Source of the DNA: Pisolithus tinctorius
Taxonomy: Eukaryota > Basidiomycota > Agaricomycetes > Boletales > Pisolithaceae
Direction: 5' to 3'
DNA length: 64,000 bases
Assembly (NCBI GenBank): GCA_024663395.1
Contig: JANFAH010000008.1
Span: forward strand, 1,364,001 to 1,428,000
Position numbers and translations under genes: made by a program. Below, piece after piece: positions 1 through 12,073 of the stretch (position 1 is its first letter; each line of letters begins with the position of its first letter). Under the pieces are notes generated by a model, which saw only the letters and a program-made list of their open reading frames with translations, did not search any database and was not told the origin of the DNA.

Positions 1-2891
1 GTATGTCGCGAAGTTAGTGAGCGCTCCCACAGCTCTGGTGAAATGACACGACGAACACACAGTAATTGATCTGGAAGACATATGGTGATATCTGTTACTT
101 CATCCCAGGAAAACAAGGGAAAGAATGTGTCTGTGATCCCTGAACTTCAAACTCGATTCTGGGCTTAGAACAGCCATCCCGCAAAATCGTTGGAATACGA
201 GCTGTACCTGTGGTGAGAGTTTAGCCCGTTCGCGTGTAGTGTGTAACTCGTGTTCTCATGTCGTGGATTGCATCCTGTCGCTTCGGAGAAACGTGTATGC
301 ACACGAGGAGATTTGGTAGGGCCTTCCGTAAGGCAATTAATGATGAGTAGCTTGTCCAAGCAGCGCCTAGATAAACCACTGACCGAAAACTTTACTCCGA
401 TGCCACCGCAAAAATCTCTCTTCCCAGAATCATTAGGGCGTAAGTCCGCTGGAAGCACAACAGCTCTGTCCGTACCTTCGCGCGTCATACTTAGCCTTAG
501 ATCAAAAAAAACAATCTGGCTGATCGTGTGAAATATAGCGTGAGTTTTCCTGAGTCTGATACGTCATCATGGGGTATGTACATACTTCGATACGCGAACC
601 GGGGGTCACGCGTGGGGAGCAAGTAAGGACAAGAGGACTTAAAACACACATGCCAAGCTCCGCAGGCAAGGCTGTTGGGTACCCGAGGGTACCGGGACTA
701 CTGCATAAGAATGATTGAAGCTGAAGGGGACGGAAGCAAAGTCGTACTAATCGTCGGACGAAAGATCATTAGAGTACGACAATTACTTCCGAACCCGACG
801 CGATTTGGAATATGCAGCGGAGAACTTTCGAGGCGGCCACCTCGAGCACCGCCGATAAACCAGACAAAGGCAAGTCAACGTTTGACAAAAAAGTGGGAAT
901 CGTAGGGCGCCGGACGCACGTCATCCGGGTATTAACCAAGGACCTTGTGCTGGCACCAGCGTAAATCGGTAAGCCCTTGGGCCTTGGCGCCGAGCTCATT
1001 TGACAACGAACGCAGGAGATTTGATTAGGCACGAGGTAGCACGACGTCCGCACGATACGGTCGATAGCGTGCAGTTAGAAGCCCGATCTTCCGCTCGACA
1101 CTGCCGACAGTCGGAAAGTATTAGTCTCTGCCACCACAGCCGTTGCTCGACTTTGGCGTTTTGGTCAACTTGGCGAATGTCACCATTAGTGATGCCGGTT
1201 AAACAGGAGGTCGTGAACGACTTAGGCATTACAATTGTGTAAATTGTCTGGAAAAACGGCTGACCGGGTCGTCGTAAATCCGAGGGTTGGAAAAGGCAAA
1301 CTCAGAAAACGAGGCAGACCACACAAACCAAGCTCTAGCAAAGCTATCAGTAAGTTACGGACTATCAAGCTATTCCTGACAGCGTCGTGAAGCATAATAT
1401 TGGGCCCCAAGCGCAAACCTGGAATACTTGCTCCAGAAGATGGGTTCTGAACGTACCCGAACACTACCGTCTTTCCTATCTTCGCACACACCAGCAGAAA
1501 AAGGCGATCGATCGATTTCAAGGGTTGCGTAAACGGATCTAAACATCCACATATGTATGGACCTCGTTTTATGCGCGTCGATCTTGGGGTCCATACAGGC
1601 CGCCACACCCCCGGCCGCATCATATGGTCGCTCTTTGGTAATCCACCCGGTGAACCGGATGTTGAAGGCACCTGAGCGCGATTGTATGACGTGTCACTTC
1701 GAGATGAGTCTTGAAGCTTGACGGCCGACGGAACCCGTCAAGCGCCAAAATGAAAGGTGGCAGGTAAAATTTCTGAGACATGTTGACCTGCAGTATTCGT
1801 TTCCTATTAGTGCAGGAGAGTCTAGGTACATTTCTACTCAGGATGATATCATCGAAACTTTGCGGCTGTTGCGATGGGTGATACGGTCGTTAGCGTCCAG
1901 AAGTGTCCAGGCAAGGATAGCGGACGCGGACACCGGGAGACAAGTACAGGATGTACTTATACGGACGCCTCGACGCCCCATCAGAGCCCATCGGCTCCAC
2001 CTGCCCCTTGTGCCTCCGAAGCTTGCGCCTACCGAGTCATCTAGGCGGAACAACGATCTTGCGATGGCCTTCAGACGTGTAAATGCTGCGGATGGAACTT
2101 TACCATACTTTACCATGCCCTCGATAACCTGGTTGGCTTAAGATGGCATGCAGAGCGTCATGCGGAGTTTTTACCGACCTACCATCTCCTGCCATCTGTT
2201 GAAAATTGTGAGTTGTCATTATGGACTTATTACCACCGAAAACGATTCCGACCATGTGCGCGGGGGGGGAGCCTCCATGGCTCGATCAGGAACTGCAAGC
2301 GCAAAAATGTGAGAAGTAGTATGTAGGGAGGAAATGAGGAGATTCGGGCGCCCGACAGATCAGGTCGCTGAATGGTAACATATCACACCTCATGTACTAA
2401 CTTGGGACTTGTCAGGGCTGGTCACAGGAACATCAGGCGACCCAATAATATCATTACGCGTCGGGGGAAATGTCAGCGTACACCAATCTATGTTATAAGA
2501 ACATAGCCAGCGCCCCGCCTGCTTCCCCCGTTGTCGTGATATGGGACATTGAGGTTTGCCTTCTTTTTGCCTCCAAGACTTCGTCGCATCCTCTCGTCCT
2601 CGCGCACTTCCTGCCGTTCCTTAGCAGTTGCCGAGGACATTCACTCGTTCTAATTTGATAGGCCTGCCTGAAACCGAAGAATTTCGTGGCTGCAAAGAAA
2701 ATAGCACGCTTGCATTCCGAATTCCTCTTCGTACGTTCTTTCTACCTTCCTTTTACTCCGCCCAAAACCTTTCTAATCTTTGATGCTGTTTGTCGATTAG
2801 TAGTACTGGCCATCATCATCACCGAGTGCTGTCCTGGCCATCACGATACCCAATTTCGTGTCCCTAATCCAAAAACGGGAGATCGGTAGCT
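1..2891. other. Gene-poor stretch, no supportable gene
   Basis: Only short open frames overlap on both strands here (the longest about 149 codons on the minus strand near 1222-1671, many opening with GTG). None resembles a family I know, and no chain of splice-compatible exons with a consistent frame could be built. A short frame near 790-960 (plus) looks mildly coding but has no start or partner exon. The region could be decayed transposon or intergenic DNA. Confidence 0.5.
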
Positions 2892-5069
2892 ATGGTCACG
2901 ATCATCGATGCCGTGCTGGGCGACGATGCCTCCAGAGCGGAAGGATATATTCGCGTCGCATCTATGGCCTTTGCATTTTATGAGTGAGTGTTAAATCATA
3001 CCTTTTTACGTTATCATGGAGGTGACGCCCATCCTCGTGTGATTCGAATCACTTGCAGTTATATAATTACCCTACCGATCGAATACCGTGTGTATCGCAG
3101 CCAGCGCAGTTTCTTTCGCATGAGGTATAGTAACGTCCCCGCCGGTTGTTAGCTCCCCATGAAAGTTGATCCTGCGCAGTCTTGCGTGTATTCTATTCAT
3201 CCTGATTCGGTAGGTAATAAGTGACCTGTCACTCAACCGGGTTTTGATGGAGATTATGACGGGACGCTCTTCTGCTCCAGATATACCAGTATTTTGGTCA
3301 TGGTCACGAGCAACTATGGATTCTTTGCGACCTCCTTCACAGAGGAGTCTTGTCGGCGGTTTTACTTCGTACCTCCCATTTTCAAAGGTTTGCTGGCGTC
3401 ACGCTTAACTGACCGGCTCTGGTCCTGATATTTTTTTCCAGATTTGCAGGCTTCTGTTTCACAGGCAATCCTGGGAGTCAGGTGAACTTATCTCTCATAA
3501 TTGCGTTGTTATGGCTGTACTCAAGACGTCTACCTCACAGGACATTTAACATCGCTGGGAGGAACAAACAGTTGGGCTTGTTCCTCCTTGTATACTTCTG
3601 TATCACAGTGGCGGTAATATCTGTGGCTCTAACTGTCCTTCGAGTCCAGGTGACTAATTAGTTATGGTAGCTCGAATGGTTCTTTGATTTATACCGTCGA
3701 ACTTGTAAGACCCAACGCTCGAGACTGATACTCTATCATTAACTCATCTAAGCTACATCCTTCTCAGCCCAGGTAGTCGGCGTAGGTCTTCTCGTTACAC
3801 CACATTCAAATCTGATTTACGAACCTTACGGTTGGCATACAGGGAAAGTGGGTAGATCTCATTTATTTTCTGCTAACAAACTCAATGTGCTCTAATCCTC
3901 TCTCACCTGGTAGTTGCGTCTCGGGGGTCTCCGGTGCACATCCCCTGACGTGGGTGTTCTACCTTGTCGCGATGATTTACGACCTCATGGCACTCGTGCT
4001 CTCGACCATCCACCTAGTTCGGTATAAGACGTATAGTGGAAAGTGAGTTTATTTTATTTTCTATTGTTACCTCTTTGATGAAATGATGCTGAATTCTGTT
4101 ACATAGATTTTCGTTTTTGGTCCGTGTGTAAGTGCTGTTTGCGCCGTTCCTTGGGACAAGTTCAATTTTCTGCGGTGCATAGTATGATGTACGACGGACT
4201 GATCTTCTTTGTTGTGCTTACGGGTAAGTTACCAGCTGGCTACGAGAATGGCCGTGCGCGGCATTAACTGCTCCACCACAGCCGTCAATATATTAAACTT
4301 GATCCTTTACCGGCAACTGGACCTCACCACTCAGGTGAGCATTTCTTTCTAGGTTCTTAATGCGGAATTCGTAACTCCCACGATTTGGCAGTCTACGGGG
4401 TGAGTAGAGTGTTGTGTTACCACATAGAGATCGGTCGCTGACTTGTATGGACTTTATCAGAGTTTCGCTCGGATATGCCGTCGTTTGGATAATGAGTCAA
4501 CGAATTCTCATTCATCTCCGGGGTGAGTATATACCAACTAAGGCTCCACCAAGTTAGGTATTAAATCGACAAAACTACTCGTAGAACTTGTAGGGGAGCG
4601 CTCGACATCCGGGGTCTCGCGAATCTCCAACGTTGTTGTGCACCCAGGCCGCAGTTTTGTGGTCGGTAGCCAGCACCACCAGCGCACGCCACCAACTCCG
4701 CTCCGTGCTACACACTCCTCCGGGCTGTCTCCTCTGGACCAAAAGGGCGTCACGTTGCACGACATTTCAAACATCGATGATGTTGATTATAGCCGTCCAC
4801 TCTCGTCGCCTGCTCATTTTCAGCATCATCACCCGTTTTCATCCTCCAATGACGTTGTAGCACCCGACGACCGGGATTATTGTCATGTTACGGCTGGCAG
4901 GGACCAAACCAAGGCAGCTGGCCTCGACGTCCCAATTCGATTCCAACGAACGGTCATTGTTGATCCTCACTATTCCAGCAACGATGCCGAGGATACTGGG
5001 GGAGCGTCGGAGATGCACTTGCCTTCACACGCCATATCCAGGGATAATGCACTGCCGATGTGGAGTTAG
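2892..5069 (+). CDS. DUF6533 multi-pass membrane protein
   Basis: This is a member of the basidiomycete DUF6533 family, integral membrane proteins of unknown function with about seven membrane spans. The gene has roughly a dozen short exons. Exon 1 (from ATG 2892) ends in GYIRVASMAFAFYD, and exon 2 continues YIITLPIEYRVYR, the family signature (a helix followed by LTLPxEhxxhW/R). Later exons read SLACILFILIR, then a cysteine-containing loop (TEESCRRFYF), SQAILGVR, RTFNIAGRN, a long helix FYLVAMIYDLMALVLST and GYAVVWIMSQRILIHLR. The last exon (about 4561-5069) is a soluble tail rich in Ser, His and Asp with SNVVVHPGR. Donors and acceptors are GT...AG. The exon list is by eye and one or two small exons around 4090-4400 are uncertain. 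It faces away from the three DUF6533 genes at 44-50 kb and differs from them in having the long tail. Confidence 0.85.
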
Positions 5070-5363
5070 GAATTAGTCTAATACACTTCGGAAGGTGTAT
5101 GAAAATACTACATATATCTGTTCCAGATTATGCCGCACTCAATACTCTTAGTGAGGGTTGTGAATTCCGTGGATATTGTATCATTATTGTACAGGGTGTA
5201 TCTGTAGCCGTCGTCCGAGGTAGCCAGCGTGGATTCCGCTTCAATCCGAGATAGTTCATACCCGCGGAATCCCAAGAAGGAAATGAAAGTGTCACACATA
5301 AAACTCTTGCCGTGCCATTCGTTTAAGACGATGAGCATACACATAAAAATGAATGAACAATTC

Positions 5364-6320
5364 CTAGTTCCGCTTGAACCTGCTGAAGAATCCCTCCTTG
5401 GGGCTGGTCGATGTGGAGGTTGCGTTAGCCATCCTTCTACGCCGGCGACCAAAGCAAACGGTACAGCCACCGAGAACAAGGAGGATCATCGAGGTGAATG
5501 TCAACCAGAAACCTGTGTAATGTTCTTCTTCGATTTGATGGCTTCGAGGAGGGAAATTATGTACTAACCGGGGCCAGTAATGGTATTTCCGCCGAAGCCG
5601 AGATTGCCCATTTGATCCTTGACGTACGCAAAGAGAGCAACATCAATGATGAAGGCAATGAACGCCAGAAGAGCAGCAAGAAAGCCGACGAGGGACGCGA
5701 AAAGAGTGACAGTGATATGCTGGGAGAGGGCGAGTAACAACGCGATGAACGCCACTCCCGCCGCTAGATCACGTGGTACAAATCAGGTGAGGTCATAGAA
5801 GGGCGGATACAAACGCACCGACGGGATGCACGGCAAGGCCGCGGGTCCACGATGAACCAATCGTCACTGAATTGCTGGTGGAGTTGACAACGACAGAGTA
5901 GCCGTGACCTTGAAGTTGCAACAAGCTGAACAAGGGAACCGAAGACTATGCCAAATCAAAAGGAGTTACCTGTAGTGCTGCAAACTCTGTTTCCATTGGT
6001 GAGATCGTAGCAGTATGCCCTGATCGCGAAAATGAGCTCCTCAGCTCAACAGTTAGGAAGAGAGAATTCATACCATATACCGAACTACCGCATGAGAAAA
6101 ACACGCCGCCATAAGGACAAGTGAGGGGGTGAAACAAGAGAGTACTCACTCTGAGCTGGCTGATCGTGTCGTTTGCAGCAGACAGTTCAGTGTTTCCATC
6201 TGCATGGACACGGGTGATATCCATAGCAGTCAAGTAGGGAAGAGATACGGAAACGATGAACAGGAGGACGAAAGCTGCGAAGAAAAAGAACACTGCGGGA
6301 ATACAAAATGCGCGCCCCAT
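5364..6320 (-). CDS. SUR7/PalI (Rim9-like) four-span membrane protein
   Basis: Start ATG at 6320 gives MGRAFCIPAVFFFF, a first membrane helix, then a lumenal/outer loop with FGIWAYCYDLTNGNRVCSTT and SWTRGLAVHPV, three further helices (FIALLLALSQHI..., a long Ala/Leu/Phe helix, and TSMILLVLGGCTV) and a basic tail ending FSRFKRN. This order, with the FGIW(A)YCY and SWTRGLAVHPVA motifs, is that of fungal SUR7/PalI proteins, which sit in the plasma membrane; members act in eisosome organisation or, as PalI/Rim9, in ambient-pH signalling. Which of these applies cannot be told from sequence. About five introns; a frame just upstream in phase starts with GTG and was not used. It converges with the DUF6533 gene, whose stop is 295 bp away. 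Confidence 0.85.
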
Positions 6321-7064
6321 GTTCACCAGCGGGATCGACTATCTGCTACGGTAACAGTCAACTGGTGAGCGTTCGAGGACGAGGGATGTCGACGAAGGAC
6401 GGGAGACGAAGAACGAGGACGGTTGCAGGCAAAGCCTTGTGACGCCACCTTCCAAATAGGGAATAACAAGCTTGGCAGATATGCGCATTACGTCATAATT
6501 CGCAGATACCACTAGCAGCGACTACCTCACCACTAGTCCTTGTTCTGACCCTCAGAATTGCGAAGACGATTGTCTGACTGCGTGCTGCCGTACCTGCACC
6601 ATCTTTGAACCCACTAGTATATGTGTAAGTGACCTGCTGCGATAAATATATTGTGGTATATAAATAGCACTTACAGTGCTGTCGACGCGATGACATAAGG
6701 CGTGCCGAGGCCTTCGCGAAAACTAACAAGAGAGTGAAAGAAACCATTACCACGATCTCAACAGGACGCCCGTCGACGCGGCAGGTATATGCACTCGTTG
6801 CAATTCAACAAGCCAGACTGGCACAACAAATAGGATGCGGACTCGTGCCAGTCCAACAAACAAGATTGGCATAGCACTGTCAGTGACACAAAGCAATATT
6901 GCCTCCGGTCGCACTCATGGCATTCCTTTAGGAAATTATGCGCAGGCTGTACCCACGCCGGGGAACCCCTGTCGGTCTCCATCGGCTTGGCCTACGGTGC
7001 ATAAAAGCCAAAGGACCTGCCACAGCACGTTCACACTGTTTTATTCAGTTATTTAGGTTGGGGA
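6321..7064. other. Intergenic region between divergent genes
   Basis: This lies between the SUR7/PalI start (minus) and the first DUF6534 start (plus), so it should carry both promoters. A TATA-like gcataaaagcc lies at about 7000, some 65 bp before the DUF6534 ATG. Two imperfect tandem copies of a roughly 39-bp unit (ending ...agactggcac / ...agattggcat) lie at about 6790-6870. Confidence 0.4.
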
Positions 7065-8972
7065 ATGATGTCACAGTCCGAAGTATATAATGGTGCTGAT
7101 TGGGGACCCGGTCTTGCTGGCAAGTATCGTTACTCTACCCAACCTTCGCTGACAGTGTCGTTCACAGGATTTGCTGTTGGGCTTGCGTGCGTTCGCTACA
7201 TGACATTGCAGTTGGCCAGACGGTTACCTGTTTTCTAGTTTGTATGGTGTATCAGTATTCCAATGCCTATTCTACATCGTGGCGTTCCCGAAGGACAAGC
7301 GTACTATTAAAAGTGCAGTACGTTGTCCCTATCTATTCCTGCCCTCTGTCAGCTGACCCTTCAAAGGTCTTCCTTGTCTTGTATGTCGTGTCCTTTACTC
7401 GCCTTGTACCTGCGACATGAGTCCTCGACCCACAGTTTTCTGGACAGCGTCAATACCCTCGCATTTTTATGCTTCTACTCTCGAATGTTGATAGTTTATC
7501 GACGGAACACGGCATATCCTCCCACGAGCGAGATGACCTGGTACGTCCGCCTTATTACCGCGTTGTCTTGTACTTGATACAGCCCATTCAGTTTGACTGT
7601 AAGTAGCAACCCTCTAGAACTGTAATGCTGTTAGCAACGTTGCTGAAAGTGTCTTTAATTTCCCAGATTGCCTTTGCTACAAATGTAAGGCGATATAATC
7701 ACTTAATTCTCACTCTGCTAATCGGAGTCGTCTGCAGTCCTGTATCGCGTTCTTTGTGCAATGGTTTGATATATGTCCTTCACCCTTTGTACTATTCTCA
7801 ATACCGCGCAATAGCTTCTATGCCCACAGGGTTTGGATAAGTAAGAAGTGCCTCACTTTTCTTTCGTGAATATCTTTAGACTTGGACTTTCCAGTTGGTG
7901 ATCGGAATAAGCTGTTGACGTGTGCAGTGGTGTGTCATTCATTCGTCGCTCTTCAGACATGATGATACGGATATTTTTTCGCTGAAAAGCTTTTCGCTGC
8001 ATTGACACAATTGGGTGAGCCGCACCGTCCAGTATACTGCTCCCTTTTTATTGATCAGATCAGCGTTTGGTAGCCGTATGTGATTCACATACGTTCTTTT
8101 CGCATCAATTCATTGACCCCTGCCCCCGAACATTTAGTAACAGTGGAAGACGCGTAAGTTGACAGCCGCGAGAATTCTGTCTGCTTATGCTCGGGATCGG
8201 CAGTTATGAAAGTGACAACGTCGCTACCTTCTTTAGCAATCCGGCGGTGTGTAACGATTCATTTGAATTATGATATTTCTGCATGCCATGAAATAGGACT
8301 CGGCAGTCAATGCCCTGGCAAGTGCAGTATGCGATGCCATCATCACAGCAAGCGTATATTTCTGTCTCCGTCGGTCGGGAGCTGGTCTTGGTCCGATGTA
8401 TGTATCACAATGACATTAACTCCTGATCATCGCTCATCCCTTACCAGGAGGGAAAACCCTATTCAAAAATTCAATTTGGTCTTCGTTCAGATGGGTTTGA
8501 TCACATTGTGAGTGCTGCCTTCTACCGTTGTGGAAACGGCTGATATGCACACTTTTATCCCGGATGCATGCGGTCAGCACGAGTGCCCTTACAACGTCTG
8601 TACTTGTGAGTTGTCTCCTGTATGCCCGTACCCACGACGACTATTACTAAACTCTACGAAGTATTATGAGAGTGATCGGATCGGACAATACTTCACTGCC
8701 GCGCCAGTTTCAATGCTGGGTAAAAGTTTGTATTCCTTGTTCGTGTATTTGTTCTCGGTTGACTTTCCCTATACCAACAGCGTATTCGAACTCCATGTTA
8801 GCTGTGTGAGCATACTATTTCGTCTCGCCAAATTATGACCTCACATTAGCCATTCTGCTTTCCCCATTCGTGTAACCACAAAAGGCTGAATGCAAGGAAG
8901 CCTATCCGTGATCGGCAACAATTTGTTCCGGTGTCTCCATCACAGCTTCCTACCCTACAAACTAATCACTGA
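7065..8972 (+). CDS. DUF6534 membrane protein, copy P1
   Basis: DUF6534 proteins are multi-pass membrane proteins of unknown function found mainly in basidiomycetes. Exon 1 reads MMSQSEVYNGADWGPGLAG, then helix 1 GFAVGLALYGVSVFQCLFYIVAFPKDKR. Later exons carry VFLVFFLDSVNTLAFLCFY, AFFVQWFDI...SFYAHRVWIS and the family core near the C terminus. A stop directly after ...YSNSMLAV at 8809 is really a splice donor (GTGAGC): the last exon adds LNARKPIRDRQQ, matching the canonical LNARK ending, and stops at 8972. Intron 1 begins with GC rather than GT (see findings). About ten introns of 45-60 nt. The proteins most like it are copies P2 and A-E further right. A cassette near 8190-8240 has lost the donor seen in the paralogues, so the model is least sure there. 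Confidence 0.8.
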
Positions 8973-9589
8973 CCCCCCAACCTGCACTGTATATACCTCC
9001 GATCTGTTTCCCCAACCAATGGCCATTCTTCCTGAGCTCAAAATGACGTGGGACTTCCTGGACCGTTTCGGACTCGTACGTTTAGTAAAACGAACTTCGT
9101 GTGTTTTGCATGCTTTGTCGAAGAGAGATAGGTTTAGCATGCTTCTGACCATCTCCTTGTCGCCAACCGGTCTCCTGTCGAGTTGTGCGCGGATGACTAC
9201 CATACAGAGGGCTACAAGGAGTGGCCCCCGAGTTCAAATGGTGGATTTTTTGCGTACACGTGGCATTGTACACCATTTCCAACAGGATAGGAAGATATGA
9301 GGATTGTAAAAGCCACTGCAGAGCCAAACCAGCCAATCCTCGATGTCGTGCAACCATGACAACACCCTAGAATCGATACAGGAGACAACGTGGTATCTAC
9401 CATTACACGGCGGAATGTAGGTTGGAATATTGTCGTGATTATCCCCGCTCGCTCTTGGCTTCGCGAGACGTATCCTACACCATTGGAACGTGAGCGCAGT
9501 AGTGTCCATATTCACGAGAACTTCAAAGTACGTATTATGTTGGAGGAGACTCTCGGTGTCCTTTTCCTTTCCTCTTCATTCATATTCTT
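8973..9589. other. 3' flank of DUF6534 copy P1, no gene
   Basis: Short overlapping frames on both strands only. The first part lies immediately beyond the DUF6534 stop and resembles, in patches, the flanks of the array copies at 24-40 kb. I see nothing else. Confidence 0.4.
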
Positions 9590-10250
9590 CCAATTCCCAA
9601 GTCTTGACGACCTCTGCGATTGTCGACGTCGCAAGTGGCCATAGGTAACGTTCGATGACATTGTTCAATACGTCTACGACGGAAAACGTCGGATTTTGGG
9701 ACTGAGCTCGATATCGCTGGCCTAGATCCTCGTCGTTCCATCGGTAGGTTCCGCCGGTCCTGTAACCATTTATTTCGATGCTAACATATGTAGCACAATA
9801 CCCGTTCTCCTCTGGTATGGTGTATGACTACCCTCCGAGTCGTCTCCAAGTTTGTATCGGGTCAGGGTAAATCTGCATCCATAGTCGCCATATGACAGCC
9901 CGTACTTGCCAACGATCAAATCGATATCTGCTCATGATCCTATCCCAGAGCTCCCTTGCATCTACGACAGCACGGGCCTCGTAGCCAGTAAGTATCCACC
10001 GCTCACTTGGCTTTTAATCTTATATGTCAATCAATAGAACGGTTTCTTCATCGTCGAACGGGCTCACCGGTTGAGGCTATACGTCTCGCGAGACGGAGGG
10101 GTGAGCCGATGTCTCAGCATTGCAGGGACATAGGCTCGTATTTGGGCCGTGATGTCCGCCCATTGCGACCTAGATCCGAAAGTGAAGGGCTGCGGGGCGG
10201 AATCCCTGAAAGGCGTTGCGAGCAGGATCATGGAATTGACGTGAACATCG
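9590..10250 (-). pseudogene. Broken duplicate of the 3' end of COQ8 plus its downstream flank
   Basis: The minus strand here copies about 15690-14870: the COQ8 piece [16 protein letters not shown]...ETYSLNR, its last intron, the last coding exon (LSGGYLLATRP...), and non-coding sequence beyond the COQ8 stop including gtagcacaatacccgttctc. Only the C-terminal quarter of the kinase is present; similarity stops abruptly at about 10250. In the last exon one base is missing relative to the parent (gaggcccgtgctgtc against gaggctccatgctgttg), shifting frame into a stop. The intron is retained, so this is a DNA-level duplication, not a retrocopy. Same orientation as the parent, about 5.4 kb away. Confidence 0.85.
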
Positions 10251-11428
10251 AGACTGCGCAACTGATATGCCTTGTGAGCAAGTCCGATCTGTTGTTCACT
10301 CTAATAATGTTTTTAGCATCATCTGAGTTGATGCAGAGCGTGCCATCTCAGTACTAGTCCGGTTACAAGACTACCATTTCAGGCAGTCGTCTCCTCCAGC
10401 ACCGGATGACCTTCAAAGTACAACTTGGAGTCTCCATGGGAGCTTGACTTGGTGAGATACGTCACTACTACCTAGCGCTAGCTCTACAGCAGCAATCACC
10501 AAGAACAAGACGTTCAAAGGGAAAGGCCAGGCAGAGCCCATCGAGATCGGGAATTACTAACATAACTAGTGTATTTATTACACCGTCTTGTACCTGGCTG
10601 ACTACACCCCGTACAACCTGGTATCCACGGAACTAGCCGCGGGTCAAGTAAGGCTATGGATGAAGGCCTGCCCTCTCATGAACCCACGGGTATCCCCATG
10701 GCTTGGTACAAGGAGCAAAAACTTGAAGGCCAGCTTCACTTCTGTCATTTAACAATCAGCGTATGCATGGCTCATCCTTATCAAATCATAAAACATCATA
10801 CATGCGTCCTCGGTTCCGTCGACTTTCAAGCACGCGTCTCCTTGTGTATGCCCTCTAAAATCCAAATTCTCATGGCATACGCCCCACAGATTCTCCTCAC
10901 ATAAGCCAACAATATCAATATCCTGTTACTGAGCCCTCGTTGAGTTTTGACGTACCTGTCCGCGCTTCATGGTATCGTCGAGCGCTCACGAATAGTGTTT
11001 GCCAGAGTTCCACATGCCCGACCGGACTACCTCACAGTAGACATAGGCGCCCTATCTCGGAGGTGTTGCAGACGGACGGCAAACGGATGACATCGGGGTT
11101 GGTGGTAAGGCCTGTTTGCAACCCAAGTACAGCTATTGCAATGTTGGAGGGTTTCTGAAGGTGTACCTGCACTTGAGTGGCGGTCGCGTACGAAGTCGGT
11201 GGCCGCTTCGAGAGTGCTAACCATAACTGCCCGTGCCCGGAACCCGTAAGAAATAGCCCCTCTGTAAGGGAAGACCTTCTTCCGATTGGTCAGGCGTTGG
11301 GAAACTACGAACGTTACAGACGGTGAGGGCCTAAACTGAGCCAGGCCCGAAAAACACCCCAGCCGCTGCATGACGGTAAAAGTCATGATTTAGAAATTCG
11401 CCACGTCAAGATATGAGTGTTCTCACCT
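10251..11428. other. No recognisable gene
   Basis: Several short open frames (up to about 119 codons) overlap on opposite strands and none resembles a known family. No splice-consistent chain was found. Confidence 0.4.
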
Positions 11429-11434
11429 GTCGTG

Positions 11435-11501
11435 TATGACGCTGCATCTGTAACATTAAACAAACAAAAATAAAGCAGCTGATTGCGCGACTTTTGCAGT
11501 A
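11435..11501 (+). repeat. Left terminal inverted repeat of the 633-bp element
   Basis: 67 bp, matching the reverse complement of 12001-12067 with two mismatches (positions 41 and 46 of the repeat). Confidence 0.88.
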
Positions 11502-12000
11502 CTCCTCCTGCGCAACTTTTTATGCTACCCCTGCATAATTTTTAACACAGCCACCTTGCACCACTTTGCACTAGCTAGGAGGGCAGTTACAATAGATAAA
11601 CGTAGGCAGGACGTGAACACAGTTCGTCGGCACCCTCCCCAGTCATCCCGCCCAATCCACGAGGCCGTGATGCCCCACAGGGCCCGCTCGAATGCTCGAC
11701 CCCCTCCCCCGCCCCTCCCGCCTGGTGGCGGGATTGCTCCTTCGGGAAATTCCCACGGCATCGCCACCTGCAGCTTCATGTGACCGAACTCCGCGCCACA
11801 AGTCATCACTGGCCTAGCGAATTTGGGCCCGTTTCTTGGCAAAAATACCCATTATTACATGGGTTATGTACAGTAGCATCGAAACGAGTCCCGAGGAACG
11901 GGCGAGGAGTGCGTGTAGCCCTGACTCGCTCGCTCCCCCGTGCACATGCCCTGCTTAGTCAGTAGCTGTGAGCACAGCCACCTGCCAACTTTCTGCGCAT

Positions 12001-12067
12001 TACTGCAAAAGTCGCGCAATCGGCTGTTTTATTTTTGTTTGTTTAATGTTACAGATGCAGCGTCATA
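12001..12067 (-). repeat. Right terminal inverted repeat of the 633-bp element
   Basis: Partner of 11435-11501, in inverted orientation, followed at once by the GTCGTG direct repeat. Confidence 0.88.
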
Positions 12068-12073
12068 GTCGTG

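Larger units (their letters stand above)
11435..12067. mobile_element. MITE-like non-autonomous DNA transposon, 633 bp
   Basis: The ends are inverted repeats of 67 bp with two mismatches (11435-11501 and 12001-12067, both starting TATGACGCTGCATCTG when read inward). Both ends are directly flanked by GTCGTG, a 6-bp direct repeat at 11429-11434 and 12068-12073, as expected for a target-site duplication. The inside has no open frame for a transposase, so it would depend on an enzyme supplied elsewhere. A core at about 11815-11987 is shared, inverted, with a second element at 33849-34098. The superfamily cannot be assigned from the termini alone. Confidence 0.85.

Noticed and set aside
1222..1671. 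149-codon minus-strand frame in the left gene-poor region
   Set aside because: No family resemblance, no hydrophobic or motif pattern, and other frames of similar size overlap it; random open frames of this size occur.
3031..3059. tRNA-like TTCGAATC stretch
   Set aside because: No acceptor stem, D arm or anticodon arm can be folded around it, and it lies in an intron of the DUF6533 gene.
8796..8809. Stop codon straight after the ...SNSMLAV helix as the end of the DUF6534 genes (also near 25144, 27603, 31974, 34552, 36974, 23192)
   Set aside because: In each copy the stop lies within a GTGAGN/GTAAGN donor; splicing to a downstream exon adds LNARK..., the normal family ending, in frame.
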